A stretch of DNA of 64,000 nt, taken from NCBI GenBank assembly GCA_035707805.1, contig DASSTS010000049.1, positions 1 through 64,000 of the forward strand, written 5' to 3'. This document shows, in pieces, positions 8,068 to 16,165 of this stretch; position 1 is the stretch's first letter, and each line of letters opens with the position of its first letter. A model generated the notes under the pieces. That model was given only the letters and a program-made list of their open reading frames with translations. It did not search any database and was not told where the DNA came from. The translations under genes were made by a program, and so were the position numbers. The stretch comes from Castellaniella sp035707805 (lineage in GTDB: Bacteria; Pseudomonadota; Gammaproteobacteria; Burkholderiales; Burkholderiaceae_B).

Positions 8068-8681
8068 AAGAGCGACTGCCCGGGCTGGTCGCGGTGCTGC
8101 TGCTGTGCCTGCTGGTGCTGGGCACCTGGTGGGCGTCCGACTACACCCTGCGCTCCATCCAGGTCGACCCGCCCCGGCGCATGACGCACGAGCGCGACTC
8201 CTGGGCCAGCGCCTTCGTCATGGTCCGCACCGACCCGCAAGGCCACGCCATCAACCGGCTGGAAGGCCAGGCCATGGAGCATTTCCCCGATACCGACAGC
8301 TACGACATCACCGCGCCCCGGGCGATCAGCCATCAGCCCGATTCGCCCATCACCGTGGGCACCGCCCGGACCGGCACGCTGGACCACCATGGCGACCGCA
8401 TCGTCCTGAACGGCGACGCCCATCTGCGCCGCCTGCCCGACGCCGGCCACCAGCTGCTGGACGTGCGCAGCGAACAGCTGACCATCGAGCCCAACCTGGA
8501 CCTGGTCCACACCGACCGCCCCGCGCTGGTCATCAACGGGCATTCCACGATGCGCGGCCAGGGGATGCGCTACGATAACCGCACCCGCCAGCTGACGGTC
8601 GAGGCCGCCAGCGACGTCAAGATCTCCGGCGAAGATCAGGCGGCCCGAAAATCCGGACCCAAAAAGGCCACACAACCATGA
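8064..8681 (+). CDS. lptC: LPS export ABC transporter periplasmic protein LptC
   Basis: Bitopic inner-membrane protein that takes LPS from LptBFG and hands it to LptA. The start ATG at 8064 overlaps the kdsC stop and gives 205 residues. One transmembrane helix spans about 8-25 (LVAVLLLCLLVLGTWW), followed by a periplasmic beta-jellyroll domain. The sequence is divergent, as is usual for LptC, and context (kdsC upstream, lptA downstream with an ATGA overlap) secures the call. The C-terminus is basic (ARKSGPKKATQP). Confidence 0.92.
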   Translation: MKERLPGLVAVLLLCLLVLGTWWASDYTLRSIQVDPPRRMTHERDSWASAFVMVRTDPQGHAINRLEGQAMEHFPDTDSYDITAPRAISHQPDSPITVGTARTGTLDHHGDRIVLNGDAHLRRLPDAGHQLLDVRSEQLTIEPNLDLVHTDRPALVINGHSTMRGQGMRYDNRTRQLTVEAASDVKISGEDQAARKSGPKKATQP

Positions 8682-9268
8682 AAAGACTGCCTCATGCCCT
8701 GCTCGCCGCCTCGGCGGCCTGCTGTCTGGCCCTGCCCGTCCTGGCGGCGCCCGCGGCGCCGGACAAGGACAAGGCGGCGGAACCCGACACCGTCATTCTG
8801 TCCGACACCCTGCACTACGACGACGTCAGCAAGACCAGCACCTTCACCGGCAACGTCGTGCTCACGCGCGGGGCGATGACCCTGCGCGCCGACAAGCTCG
8901 TGACCCACGAGGACGCGCAGGGCAACCAGTTCGGCACCGCGACGGCCGCCAAGGGCGGCCTGGTGACCATCCGCCAGGAAAATCCGCAGAAATTCGAAAC
9001 CCTGATCGGCACCGGCCAGCAGGCCGACTACGTCGGCCAGTCCGGCGACATCACGCTGACGGGCCAGGCCACCGTCACCCGTCAGATCTGCGGGCAGACG
9101 TTCGACAACGTGCGCGGCGCGCGCATCGTCTATCACGAAAAATCCGGCACCTACGAGGCCTTCGGCGGCAAGAACTCGGCGGCGGCGGGTGGCAGGGTGC
9201 GGTCCCTGGCGCAACCGCAGTCGCGCATCGACCAGGCCATCGCCAAGTGCAAGGCCGGCAAATCCTGA
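8678..9268 (+). CDS. lptA: LPS transport periplasmic bridge protein LptA
   Basis: Soluble periplasmic protein that polymerises into the bridge carrying LPS to the outer-membrane LptDE complex. The 196-residue product has a signal peptide (about 1-23, ending PVLA) and the OstA-like beta-jellyroll with the typical opening DTLHYDDVSKTSTFTGNVVL. Two cysteines (near residues 141 and 192) could pair. It overlaps lptC by 4 nt and is followed by lptB after 11 nt. Confidence 0.94.
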   Translation: MKRLPHALLAASAACCLALPVLAAPAAPDKDKAAEPDTVILSDTLHYDDVSKTSTFTGNVVLTRGAMTLRADKLVTHEDAQGNQFGTATAAKGGLVTIRQENPQKFETLIGTGQQADYVGQSGDITLTGQATVTRQICGQTFDNVRGARIVYHEKSGTYEAFGGKNSAAAGGRVRSLAQPQSRIDQAIAKCKAGKS

Positions 9269-9279
9269 GCCCCGTCCCC

Positions 9280-10059
9280 ATGTCCGCCATGTCTCCCCCT
9301 TCCGAACCGCCGCGCAGCGGCGGCAGCCTCCAGGCCGTCGGCCTGGGCAAGACCTTTGGCCGCCGCGCCGTCGTGCAGGACGTCTCCCTCTCGGTGGACA
9401 GCGGCGAGGTGGTGGGCCTGCTGGGCCCCAACGGCGCCGGCAAGACCACCAGCTTCTACATGATCGTCGGCCTGATCCCGGCGGACACCGGCCGCATCGC
9501 CATCGACGACCACGACGTCACCGGCATCCCCATGCACCGCCGCGCCCGCCTGGGACTGTCCTACCTACCGCAGGACGCCTCCGTGTTCCGGCGCCTGACC
9601 GTCGAACAGAACATCCGCGCCGTGCTGGAATTGCAGCGCGACTCCGAGGGCCGCGGCCTGTCGGCCCATGCCATCGAAGAACGCCTGGAATCCCTGATCG
9701 ACGAACTGCAGATCGAACACATCCGGCGCAACATGGCCCTGTCCCTGTCGGGCGGCGAGCGCCGCCGGGTCGAGATCGCCCGCGCCCTGGCCACGCACCC
9801 GCGCTTCATCCTGCTGGACGAGCCCTTCGCCGGCGTGGATCCGATCGCGGTGATCGAGATCCAGCGCATCGTGCAGTTCCTGCGGGGACGCAATATCGGC
9901 GTGCTGATCACCGATCACAACGTGCGCGAAACCCTGGGGATCTGCGACCGGGCCTACATCATCAGCGAAGGCCGCGTCCTGACCAGCGGCCACCCCAGCG
10001 AGATCGTCGACAACGAGGCCGTGCGCCAGGTGTACCTGGGCAAGAATTTCCGCATGTAG
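9280..10059 (+). CDS. lptB: LPS export ABC transporter ATP-binding protein LptB
   Basis: Cytoplasmic ATPase of the LptB2FGC extractor. Walker A is GPNGAGKTT near residue 50, the signature is LSGGERRR near 150, and Walker B is ILLDEPFAG near 172. The H-loop is LITDHNVRE. The length of 259 residues assumes ATG 9280; an in-frame ATG at 9247 would overlap lptA by 22 nt and add 11 non-conserved residues. lptF and lptG are not in the window. In many proteobacteria rpoN follows directly; here a terminator and then hpf follow. Confidence 0.95.
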   Translation: MSAMSPPSEPPRSGGSLQAVGLGKTFGRRAVVQDVSLSVDSGEVVGLLGPNGAGKTTSFYMIVGLIPADTGRIAIDDHDVTGIPMHRRARLGLSYLPQDASVFRRLTVEQNIRAVLELQRDSEGRGLSAHAIEERLESLIDELQIEHIRRNMALSLSGGERRRVEIARALATHPRFILLDEPFAGVDPIAVIEIQRIVQFLRGRNIGVLITDHNVRETLGICDRAYIISEGRVLTSGHPSEIVDNEAVRQVYLGKNFRM

Positions 10060-10095
10060 GCGCGCATCCGGCGCCAGCATCCGGCCCCAAAAACG

Positions 10096-10123
10096 AATCG
10101 CCCCGGCAACGGGGCGATTTTTT
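10096..10123 (+). terminator. Intrinsic terminator after lptB
   Basis: A 10-bp perfect stem (AATCGCCCCG 10096-10105, CGGGGCGATT 10110-10119) closes a GCAA tetraloop. A T run to 10123 follows and A-rich sequence precedes it. This is a textbook factor-independent terminator ending the kdsD-lptB transcript. Confidence 0.9.
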
Positions 10124-10181
10124 CGTGCGGACGGGAAACGAGAACCATCCAATCCCGCTATCTTACCCCGTTTCGACCCTC

Positions 10182-10209
10182 TTGCTGTCTTCGCGGCAAC
10201 CGGTACACT
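10182..10209 (+). promoter_or_regulatory. Candidate promoter for hpf
   Basis: TTGCTG (10182-10187) and TACACT (10204-10209) are separated by 16 bp and lie downstream of the lptB terminator, about 95 nt before the hpf start. Each hexamer matches the sigma-70 consensus in 4 of 6 positions. A direct repeat AACCTGTCA lies just downstream. Confidence 0.4.
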
Positions 10210-10304
10210 GAACCTGTCATCAACCTGTCAGAAAGGAGCCCCTTCCCCCCCAAGATCCCGGTTCTCCGGAACCACCCCTGTTTTTTCCGCAAGGAGTCCG
10301 CACT

Positions 10305-10631
10305 ATGAGCCTGACAATCACCGGTCGTCATCTGGAAATCACCCCCGCCATCCGCGAATACGTCCACACCAAGACGGCGCGCGTGCTGCGACACTTCGAT
10401 CAGGTCATCGATACCCAGGTCATGCTCTCCATCGAGCCGCTGAAACACACGGCCGAGATCACCATGCGCCTGCGCGGCAAGGACCTGCACTGCGAAGCCT
10501 CGGATGACAACCTGTACGCGGCCATCGACCTGCTGGTCGACAAGGTCGACCGCCAGGTGATCAAATACAAATCCAAGGCTCAGGCCTACGCCCACGAACC
10601 TCCTAAACGCCAGGAGATCCACGCCGAATAG
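10305..10631 (+). CDS. hpf: Ribosome hibernation-promoting factor
   Basis: Small cytoplasmic protein of the HPF/YfiA family that binds the 30S decoding region and favours inactive 100S ribosomes in stationary phase. The 108-residue product is the short form, without the dimerisation domain of long HPF. It opens SLTITGRHLEITPAIREYV as expected. The start has AAGGAG 8 nt upstream. It sits between lptB and ptsN, its usual place, although rpoN, which often precedes it, is missing here. Confidence 0.95.
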   Translation: MSLTITGRHLEITPAIREYVHTKTARVLRHFDQVIDTQVMLSIEPLKHTAEITMRLRGKDLHCEASDDNLYAAIDLLVDKVDRQVIKYKSKAQAYAHEPPKRQEIHAE

Positions 10632-10717
10632 GCACCCCGACCGGCCGCATCCCGTCGGCCCGTCCTGACTCATGGCCTCGCAGCCCCCGCTTCGAGGCCA
10701 TGTTGCTGTCCGGCACC

Positions 10718-10723
10718 TATAAT
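10718..10723 (+). promoter_or_regulatory. Consensus -10 box immediately before ptsN
   Basis: A perfect TATAAT ends 6 nt before the ptsN ATG at 10730, so transcription from it would start at about the start codon. No good -35 hexamer or Shine-Dalgarno accompanies it. It supports ATG 10730 rather than ATG 10700 as the start. Confidence 0.45.
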
Positions 10724-10729
10724 GTCGTC

Positions 10730-11227
10730 ATGAATCTCAGTTCCCGCATCCTGCCGCCCGGCAATATCGTCCTGGACCTGGCAGCCACCAGCAAGAAACG
10801 TGCCTTCGAGCACGCCGGCCTGCTGTTCGAGAACAATCAGGGCGTCGCGCGCATGTCGGTCTTCCACAGCCTGCTGGCGCGCGAGCGCCTGGGTTCGACG
10901 GCCCTGGGCCACGAGGTCGCCATCCCCCACGGCCGCCTGAAGGACCTGCGCGAGCCGCATGCCGCCTTCGTGCGCCTGGCCAGCCCCATCCGCTTCGACG
11001 CCAACGACGGGCGTACCGCGCGGCTGCTGTTCTTCCTGCTGATGCCCGAAAATGCCACGCAGACGCACCTGGACCTGCTGGCCGGCATCGCCCGGCTGCT
11101 GTCCGACGCACAGGTGCGCCAGACCCTGGCGCAGTCCCAGGACCCCCAGCAGATCCATCAACTCATCCTGACCGGCGCCGCAGCCCCGTCCACCGAACAT
11201 GCTGACCATTCAAGAGCTGATTCGTGA
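10730..11227 (+). CDS. ptsN: PTS IIA-like nitrogen regulatory protein
   Basis: EIIA-Ntr type phosphoacceptor of the nitrogen-related PTS, which regulates other proteins rather than sugar uptake. The phosphorylatable histidine is in GHEVAIPHGRL near residue 66. Length from ATG 10730 (MNLSSRILPPGN) is 165 residues; an in-frame ATG at 10700 would include the promoter-like TATAAT and is rejected. Its last 29 nt overlap hprK, so the two are co-translated. Confidence 0.93.
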   Translation: MNLSSRILPPGNIVLDLAATSKKRAFEHAGLLFENNQGVARMSVFHSLLARERLGSTALGHEVAIPHGRLKDLREPHAAFVRLASPIRFDANDGRTARLLFFLLMPENATQTHLDLLAGIARLLSDAQVRQTLAQSQDPQQIHQLILTGAAAPSTEHADHSRADS

Positions 11228-12137
11228 AAACGCCGAAAAGATCAGCTTCACCTGGCTAGCCGGCCAGGAAGCCGCCGCCGAACGCCTGGTACCCGACACC
11301 CGCGAGGCGGCCGCCGACCTGGTCGGCCACCTGAACCTGATCCACCCCAGCCGCATCCAGGTCTTCGGGGTCGAGGAAGTCTCCTACTACCGGCGCCTGG
11401 ACGCCAAGCGGCGCCGCCATCACCTCGAAGACCTGGTGGCCGGCGGCGTCCCGGCGATCGTGCTGGCGGGCGACAACGACGTGCCCGAGGATCTCCAGGC
11501 CTTCTGCCAGGAACAGGGCATCCCGCTGGTCAAGACGCCGACCGACGCCGCCCACCTGATCGACCTGCTGCGCATCTACCTGGGCAAGCGCATCGCCCCC
11601 AAGACCACGGTGCACGGGGTCTTCATGGACGTGCTCGGGCTGGGGGTGCTGATCACCGGCGAATCCGGCCTGGGCAAGAGCGAACTCGCGCTCGAGCTGA
11701 TCTCGCGGGGCCACGGCCTGGTGGCCGACGACGCGGTCGAGCTGTCCCGCACCGCGCCCAATTTCGTCGAGGGGCAGTGCCCGGCCCTGCTGCAGAACCT
11801 GCTGGAGGTCCGCGGCCTGGGCCTGCTGGACATCCGCACGATCTTCGGCGAGACCTCGGTGCGGCGCAAGATGAAGATCAAGCTCATCGTGCACCTGGTG
11901 CGCATGACGCCGGACCACTTCGAACGCCTGCCCATGCAGGACGAGCACCAGGACATCCTGGGCATTCCCATCCGCCGGGTCATGCTGCAGGTGGCGGCGG
12001 GCCGCAACCTGGCCGTGCTGGTCGAGGCGGCCGTGCGCAACACCATCCTCAGCCTGCGCGGCATCGACACCATGGGGGAATTCATCGAACGCCAGGCCCT
12101 GGCCATCATGGAAAGCACGCGGGAGAAACGCCCATGA
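11199..12137 (+). CDS. hprK: HPr kinase/phosphorylase
   Basis: Bifunctional enzyme that phosphorylates and dephosphorylates a serine of HPr and so tunes PTS-linked regulation. The 312-residue protein has the N-terminal HPrK domain and a C-terminal kinase domain with Walker A GESGLGKS near residue 155 and the family region LEVRGLGLLDIRTIFGE near 203. It lies in the conserved order ptsN-hprK-rapZ and overlaps ptsN by 29 nt. The gene for its substrate HPr is not in the window. Confidence 0.95.
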   Translation: MLTIQELIRENAEKISFTWLAGQEAAAERLVPDTREAAADLVGHLNLIHPSRIQVFGVEEVSYYRRLDAKRRRHHLEDLVAGGVPAIVLAGDNDVPEDLQAFCQEQGIPLVKTPTDAAHLIDLLRIYLGKRIAPKTTVHGVFMDVLGLGVLITGESGLGKSELALELISRGHGLVADDAVELSRTAPNFVEGQCPALLQNLLEVRGLGLLDIRTIFGETSVRRKMKIKLIVHLVRMTPDHFERLPMQDEHQDILGIPIRRVMLQVAAGRNLAVLVEAAVRNTILSLRGIDTMGEFIERQALAIMESTREKRP

Positions 12138-12189
12138 ACCCATCCGCGCCCCCGGTCCCCCGCGTGCCGCCCGGAGGCGGCGCCCCGGC

Positions 12190-13065
12190 ATGCTGAACAT
12201 CGTCCTCATCACCGGCATCTCCGGTTCTGGCAAGTCCGTCGCGCTGCGGATGCTGGAAGACACCGGCTATACCTGCATCGACAACCTGCCGGTGCGTTTC
12301 CTGCACGAATTCATCGCCAGCACGCAGGACAGCGGCCTCGAGCGGGTGGCCGTCTCCATCGACGTGCGCACCCCAGGCGACCTGGACGACCTGCCCGGCA
12401 TCCTCACCAGCCTGCGGGCCATGGGCATCGCCCTGCACGTGATCTTCCTCGACGCCGACGACCATACGCTGATGCAGCGCTATTCGGAATCCCGGCGCCG
12501 CCACCCCCTCACCGACCGCCTGCGGCAGGAAGGCCGGGACGCATCGCTGCAGGACTGCATCGCCCGGGAACGCGAGCTGCTGGCGCCCCTGCGCAACCAG
12601 GAACACGTGATCGACACGTCTGATCTGACCCCGGGGCAGTTGCGCAGCTGGGTGCGCGACCTGGTGCAGGTCGACCGCGCCTCGGTGATCCTGACCTTCG
12701 AGTCCTTCGCCTACAAGCGGGGCGTGCCGCACGACGCCGACCTGGTCTTCGACGTGCGCTGCCTGCCCAACCCGCACTACGATCCGCAGCTGCGGCCGCT
12801 GACCGGGCGCGACGAGCCCGTCGCCGCCTGGCTGGCGCAGTTCGGCAGCGTCGAGGCCATGATCGAGGACATTGCCGGCTTCATCCGCAAATGGCTGCCG
12901 CTGTACATGCAGGACACCCGCAACTACCTGACCATCGCCATCGGCTGTACGGGCGGCCAGCACCGCTCGGTCTACGTCACCGAGCAGCTGGCGCGGCGCT
13001 TCGCCGACCATTCGCCCCTGCTGGTGCGCCACCGCAATCCGATGCTGCACAAGCCCGTTCCATGA
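12190..13065 (+). CDS. rapZ: RNase adapter protein RapZ
   Basis: P-loop protein of the YvcJ/RapZ family; in enterobacteria it steers RNase E to the GlmZ small RNA and so controls glucosamine-6-phosphate synthase. The 291-residue product has Walker A GISGSGKS at about 8-15 and the C-terminal signature IGCTGGQHRSVYV near 258. It starts 52 nt after hprK and overlaps rlpA by 4 nt (ATGA 13062). Whether a GlmZ-like RNA exists here cannot be judged. Confidence 0.94.
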   Translation: MLNIVLITGISGSGKSVALRMLEDTGYTCIDNLPVRFLHEFIASTQDSGLERVAVSIDVRTPGDLDDLPGILTSLRAMGIALHVIFLDADDHTLMQRYSESRRRHPLTDRLRQEGRDASLQDCIARERELLAPLRNQEHVIDTSDLTPGQLRSWVRDLVQVDRASVILTFESFAYKRGVPHDADLVFDVRCLPNPHYDPQLRPLTGRDEPVAAWLAQFGSVEAMIEDIAGFIRKWLPLYMQDTRNYLTIAIGCTGGQHRSVYVTEQLARRFADHSPLLVRHRNPMLHKPVP

Positions 13066-14084
13066 GCCCGTACCGCCTCCCCGCCCTTCCCCCTTCCCCC
13101 CCGCCGGCCCCCTCGCGCCCGGCCGCGACGGCAGCCGCCGTCCTGCGCAGGCTCGCCTTCGGCCTGGCCTGCACGGCCGTGGTCGTCCTGGCGGGCTGCG
13201 CCTCGCGATCGGGCGGCTATTACAAGGACGACGGCCCCGGCGACCACATCCCGGCCGACATCGCCTCGATCCCCGATGCCGTGCCGCGGATCGAACGGCA
13301 CGCCCCGGCCAATTTCCGGCCCTACGAGGTCTTCGGCGTGCGCTACATGCCCATCGGCGAGGATCAGCCCTACCGCCAGGAGGGCATCGCGTCCTGGTAC
13401 GGGCGCAAGTTCCACGGCGAAAAGACCGCCAACGGCGAGACCTACGACATGTATGCCATGACGGCGGCGCATCCGACGCTGCCGATCCCCAGCTACGCGC
13501 GGGTGACCAGCGAGGTCAACGGCCGCTCGGTGATCGTGCGCATCAACGACCGGGGCCCCTTTCACACCGGCCGCATCATCGACCTGTCTTACGTCGCGGC
13601 CGCCAAGCTGGGCCTGATCGGCCCCGGCAGCGGACGCGTCGTGGTGCAGGCCATCACCAATGCGGACATCCGCGCGGGCCGCTATCCGGGCGCGCCGCTG
13701 CTGGCATCGGCCAGCCCGGTCCCGCCGCCCGCCGAGCCGCGGCCGGCCCCGGCCAGCGCAACGCCTGCGCCGGCACCCGCGACCCTGCCGCCGGTGCAGG
13801 TGTCCTCGACGCCGGCCTCGGCCCCCGCGGGCGCGGTGTCCGGCGGCGGCATCTACCTGCAGTTCGGCGCCTTCTCGTCGGCCGACAACGCCCAGGCACT
13901 GGCGCAGCGCGTCAATGCGCAGATGGACCGGTCCCTGGGCCAGGTCACCGTGAGCTACCAGCCCCCCCTCTACAAGGTCCGCATGGGACCCTTCCCGTCC
14001 CGCGCCCAGGCGCACCAGACCGCCTCCGCGCTGTCGTCCTCGGCGGACCTGAACCCGGTCATCGCCCTCGATCAGGGGCTCTGA
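13062..14084 (+). CDS. rlpA: RlpA family lipoprotein with DPBB and SPOR domains
   Basis: Outer-membrane lipoprotein related to RlpA, a septal lytic transglycosylase in Pseudomonas that acts on glycan strands lacking stem peptides. The 340-residue protein starts at ATG 13062, overlapping rapZ. The lipobox is LAGC with the lipidated Cys at about residue 46, after an unusually long proline-rich N-region. A double-psi beta-barrel domain spans about 108-200 (GIASWYGRKFHGEKTANGE; VRINDRGPF). A Pro/Ala-rich linker follows, then a SPOR domain (about 262-336) for binding denuded septal peptidoglycan. Its 3' end overlaps rsmI on the other strand by 13 bp. Confidence 0.93.
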   Translation: MSPYRLPALPPSPPPAPSRPAATAAAVLRRLAFGLACTAVVVLAGCASRSGGYYKDDGPGDHIPADIASIPDAVPRIERHAPANFRPYEVFGVRYMPIGEDQPYRQEGIASWYGRKFHGEKTANGETYDMYAMTAAHPTLPIPSYARVTSEVNGRSVIVRINDRGPFHTGRIIDLSYVAAAKLGLIGPGSGRVVVQAITNADIRAGRYPGAPLLASASPVPPPAEPRPAPASATPAPAPATLPPVQVSSTPASAPAGAVSGGGIYLQFGAFSSADNAQALAQRVNAQMDRSLGQVTVSYQPPLYKVRMGPFPSRAQAHQTASALSSSADLNPVIALDQGL

Positions 14085-15001
14085 CGCAAGGCCCAGGCGT
14101 ACAGGCGGTCCCGGGACACCCCGGTGGCCGCCGCGCCGATGCGGGCCGCATCCCGCACCGAGAGCTCGGCCAGCAGCGCGCGCATCAGCTTTTCCTGCTC
14201 GGCAGACAGCGCGTCTCCGGCATCCGGCGCCGATTCCGGTGCATGCAGCACCAGCACGAATTCGCCCTGGCCGCGATGGGGATCCTGCCCGAGCCAGGCG
14301 GGCGCGTCGCCCAGGGCCAGGGTCTCGATCTCCTCGAAACGCTTGCTCAGTTCGCGGGCCACGGTCACGAGGCGCCGTTCACCGGCCAGCTCGCGCAGGT
14401 CGGCCAGCGCGGCCTTCAGCCGGTGCGGAGTCTCGAACATCACCACCGGCACGGGCCAGCCCAGCCAGCCTTCCAGCCACTTGCGCCGCGCCTGCGCCTT
14501 GGAGGGCATGAATCCCGCGAACGCGAATCCCGGCTCCTCGTCCCCCGTGGCGCCGCTGGCCATCAGCGCGGCAATCACGGCGCTGGGGCCAGGCAGCGGC
14601 ACCACCCGGTATCCCGCGGCGCGCACCTGGCGCACGATCCGCGCGCCGGGGTCGCTGACGGCGGGCGCCCCGGCATCCGAAACCAGGGCGATGCGCTCGC
14701 CCTGGGCCAGGCGCGCGACGATGGCTTGCGCCGCCTCCTGCTCGTTGTGGCGGTGGGCCGCCAGCACCGGCGTCGAGATTCCCCAGGCATCCAGCAGCGT
14801 GCGGCTGGTGCGCGTGTCCTCGGCGGCGATCGCGTCGCAACGGCGCAAGGCCTCCCAGGCCCGCAGGCTCAGGTCCCCGAGGTTGCCGATGGGCGTCGCC
14901 ACCACGTAGAGGGCAGCGGGCGGCCAGGACTGCTGCGAGACCTGCTGGGCGTGACGTTTCCACGTCGCCGCCGCTTCTTCCAGGTCGATTGTGTCGTTCA
15001 T
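14072..15001 (-). CDS. rsmI: 16S rRNA (cytidine(1402)-2'-O)-methyltransferase
   Basis: Methylates the ribose of C1402 in 16S rRNA using SAM, at the ribosomal P site. The tetrapyrrole-methylase fold is visible: LYVVATPIGNLGDLSLRA near residue 31, AEDTRTSRTLLD near 60, LVSDAGAPAVSDPG near 107. The frame is open to 15427, but ATG 15001 has GAGGA about 8 nt upstream and gives 309 residues. The extra upstream residues are the antisense of yraN. It is divergent from yraN across 33 bp and convergent with rlpA. Confidence 0.95.
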   Translation of the reverse strand: MNDTIDLEEAAATWKRHAQQVSQQSWPPAALYVVATPIGNLGDLSLRAWEALRRCDAIAAEDTRTSRTLLDAWGISTPVLAAHRHNEQEAAQAIVARLAQGERIALVSDAGAPAVSDPGARIVRQVRAAGYRVVPLPGPSAVIAALMASGATGDEEPGFAFAGFMPSKAQARRKWLEGWLGWPVPVVMFETPHRLKAALADLRELAGERRLVTVARELSKRFEEIETLALGDAPAWLGQDPHRGQGEFVLVLHAPESAPDAGDALSAEQEKLMRALLAELSVRDAARIGAAATGVSRDRLYAWALRQSP

Positions 15002-15034
15002 ACTGTATTCCTCGGACTGAATGGACCCTGCGCC

Positions 15035-15517
15035 ATGCCGATCGACCCGTACGCCCGGGCCCAGGCGGCCCAGGACCTGGCGCGGCGCCGCCGGGCGCGG
15101 CGCGCGGCCGTCCGTCCGCGCCCCGCCCCCCACGGCCAGGCCGACCCAGCCGGGGGATCGCCCAGCCAGCGGCGCGGCCATGCCGCCGAGACCCGGGCCG
15201 CCCGCCATCTGGCCGGCTGCGGCCTGCGGATCCTGGCGCGCAACCTGCGCTGCAAGGCGGGCGAGATCGACCTGGTCGCCCGGCACGGCCCGATTCTGGT
15301 CTTCGTCGAGGTCCGGCAGCGCAACGGCCGGCGCCACGGCGGCGCCGCCGCCAGTGTAAACCGGGACAAGCAGGCCCGCCTGACGCGGGCGGCGGCCTTC
15401 TTCCTGCCCCGGATCGCCCGCGTCCATTTCCAGGGGCGCCCGCCACCCTGCCGGTTCGACGTGGTGGCACTCGACGGCCGGCGCATCGAATGGATCCGGG
15501 CCGCCTTCGGGACGTGA
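15035..15517 (+). CDS. yraN: UPF0102 family endonuclease-like protein YraN
   Basis: Protein of 160 residues with the restriction-endonuclease-like fold of the YraN family. The core motif is visible as GEIDLVARHGPILVFVEVRQR near residue 82-101. The exact biochemical role of the family is not settled. The first 60 residues are Arg/Pro/Ala-rich and longer than in most relatives, so a later start is possible, although no good alternative start codon is obvious. It is followed by diaA and dolP, as in enterobacteria. Confidence 0.85.
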   Translation: MPIDPYARAQAAQDLARRRRARRAAVRPRPAPHGQADPAGGSPSQRRGHAAETRAARHLAGCGLRILARNLRCKAGEIDLVARHGPILVFVEVRQRNGRRHGGAAASVNRDKQARLTRAAAFFLPRIARVHFQGRPPPCRFDVVALDGRRIEWIRAAFGT

Positions 15518-15558
15518 AAACGGTTACGTCCGGCTTCGCCCGGCGGGCGCTGTCATGC

Positions 15559-15564
15559 GATAAT
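15559..15564 (+). promoter_or_regulatory. -10 box before diaA, leaderless spacing
   Basis: GATAAT (5 of 6 to consensus) ends 7 nt before the ATG at 15572 with no Shine-Dalgarno between them. This suggests an independent, near-leaderless transcript for the diaA-dolP run. Confidence 0.35.
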
Positions 15565-15571
15565 CGGCGCC

Positions 15572-16165
15572 ATGGACATGACCTCCCGCATGACGTCGCA
15601 TTTCGACGATGCCGTCGACACCTTCAAGGCCAGCGCGCGCGAGCTGGCCCCGGCCTTGTCGGCCGGGGTGGACCTGATCTTCGGCGCCCTGACGAACAAC
15701 GCCCGCATCCTCGCCTGCGGCAATGGCGGCTCGGCCGCCGATGCCCAGCACTTCGCGGCCGAGCTGGTCGGACGCTTCGAGCGCGACCGCCTGCCGCTGG
15801 CGGGCATCGCCCTGAACACCGACACCTCGATCATGACCGCCGTGGGCAACGACTACGGCTTCAATTCCGTCTTCGAGCGCCAGGTCCATGCCCTGGGACA
15901 GCCCGGCGACGTGCTGGTGGCGATCTCCACCAGCGGCAATTCCGCCAATGTGCTGCGGGCCGTCGAGGCCGCCCACGAACGCGAGATGCAGGTCATCGCC
16001 CTCTCCGGCAAGGGCGGCGGCCAGCTCAATTCCCTGCTCTACGAGACCGACATCCACCTGTGCGTGCCCCACGACCGCACCATGCGCATCCAGGAGGTCC
16101 ACATCGTCCTGCTGCACGCGCTGTGCGATGGCATTGACGCGCTTCTCCTGGGAGACCCTCTCTGA
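15572..16165 (+). CDS. diaA: SIS-domain protein, DiaA/GmhA family
   Basis: Single SIS-domain protein of 197 residues. Conserved stretches are ACGNGGSAADAQHFAAELVGRF near 48 and ISTSGNSANVL near 113. Family members are either phosphoheptose isomerases (GmhA, making the heptose precursor of LPS) or DiaA, the DnaA-binding initiation factor. The neighbours yraN and dolP match the enterobacterial diaA locus, which favours DiaA; sequence alone does not exclude GmhA. An in-frame ATG six codons later is an alternative start. The stop overlaps the dolP start (TGATG). Confidence 0.88.
   Translation: MDMTSRMTSHFDDAVDTFKASARELAPALSAGVDLIFGALTNNARILACGNGGSAADAQHFAAELVGRFERDRLPLAGIALNTDTSIMTAVGNDYGFNSVFERQVHALGQPGDVLVAISTSGNSANVLRAVEAAHEREMQVIALSGKGGGQLNSLLYETDIHLCVPHDRTMRIQEVHIVLLHALCDGIDALLLGDPL

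Noticed and set aside
15002..15427. N-terminal extension of rsmI
   Set aside because: It is antisense to yraN and lacks family similarity; ATG 15001 has a good ribosome site.
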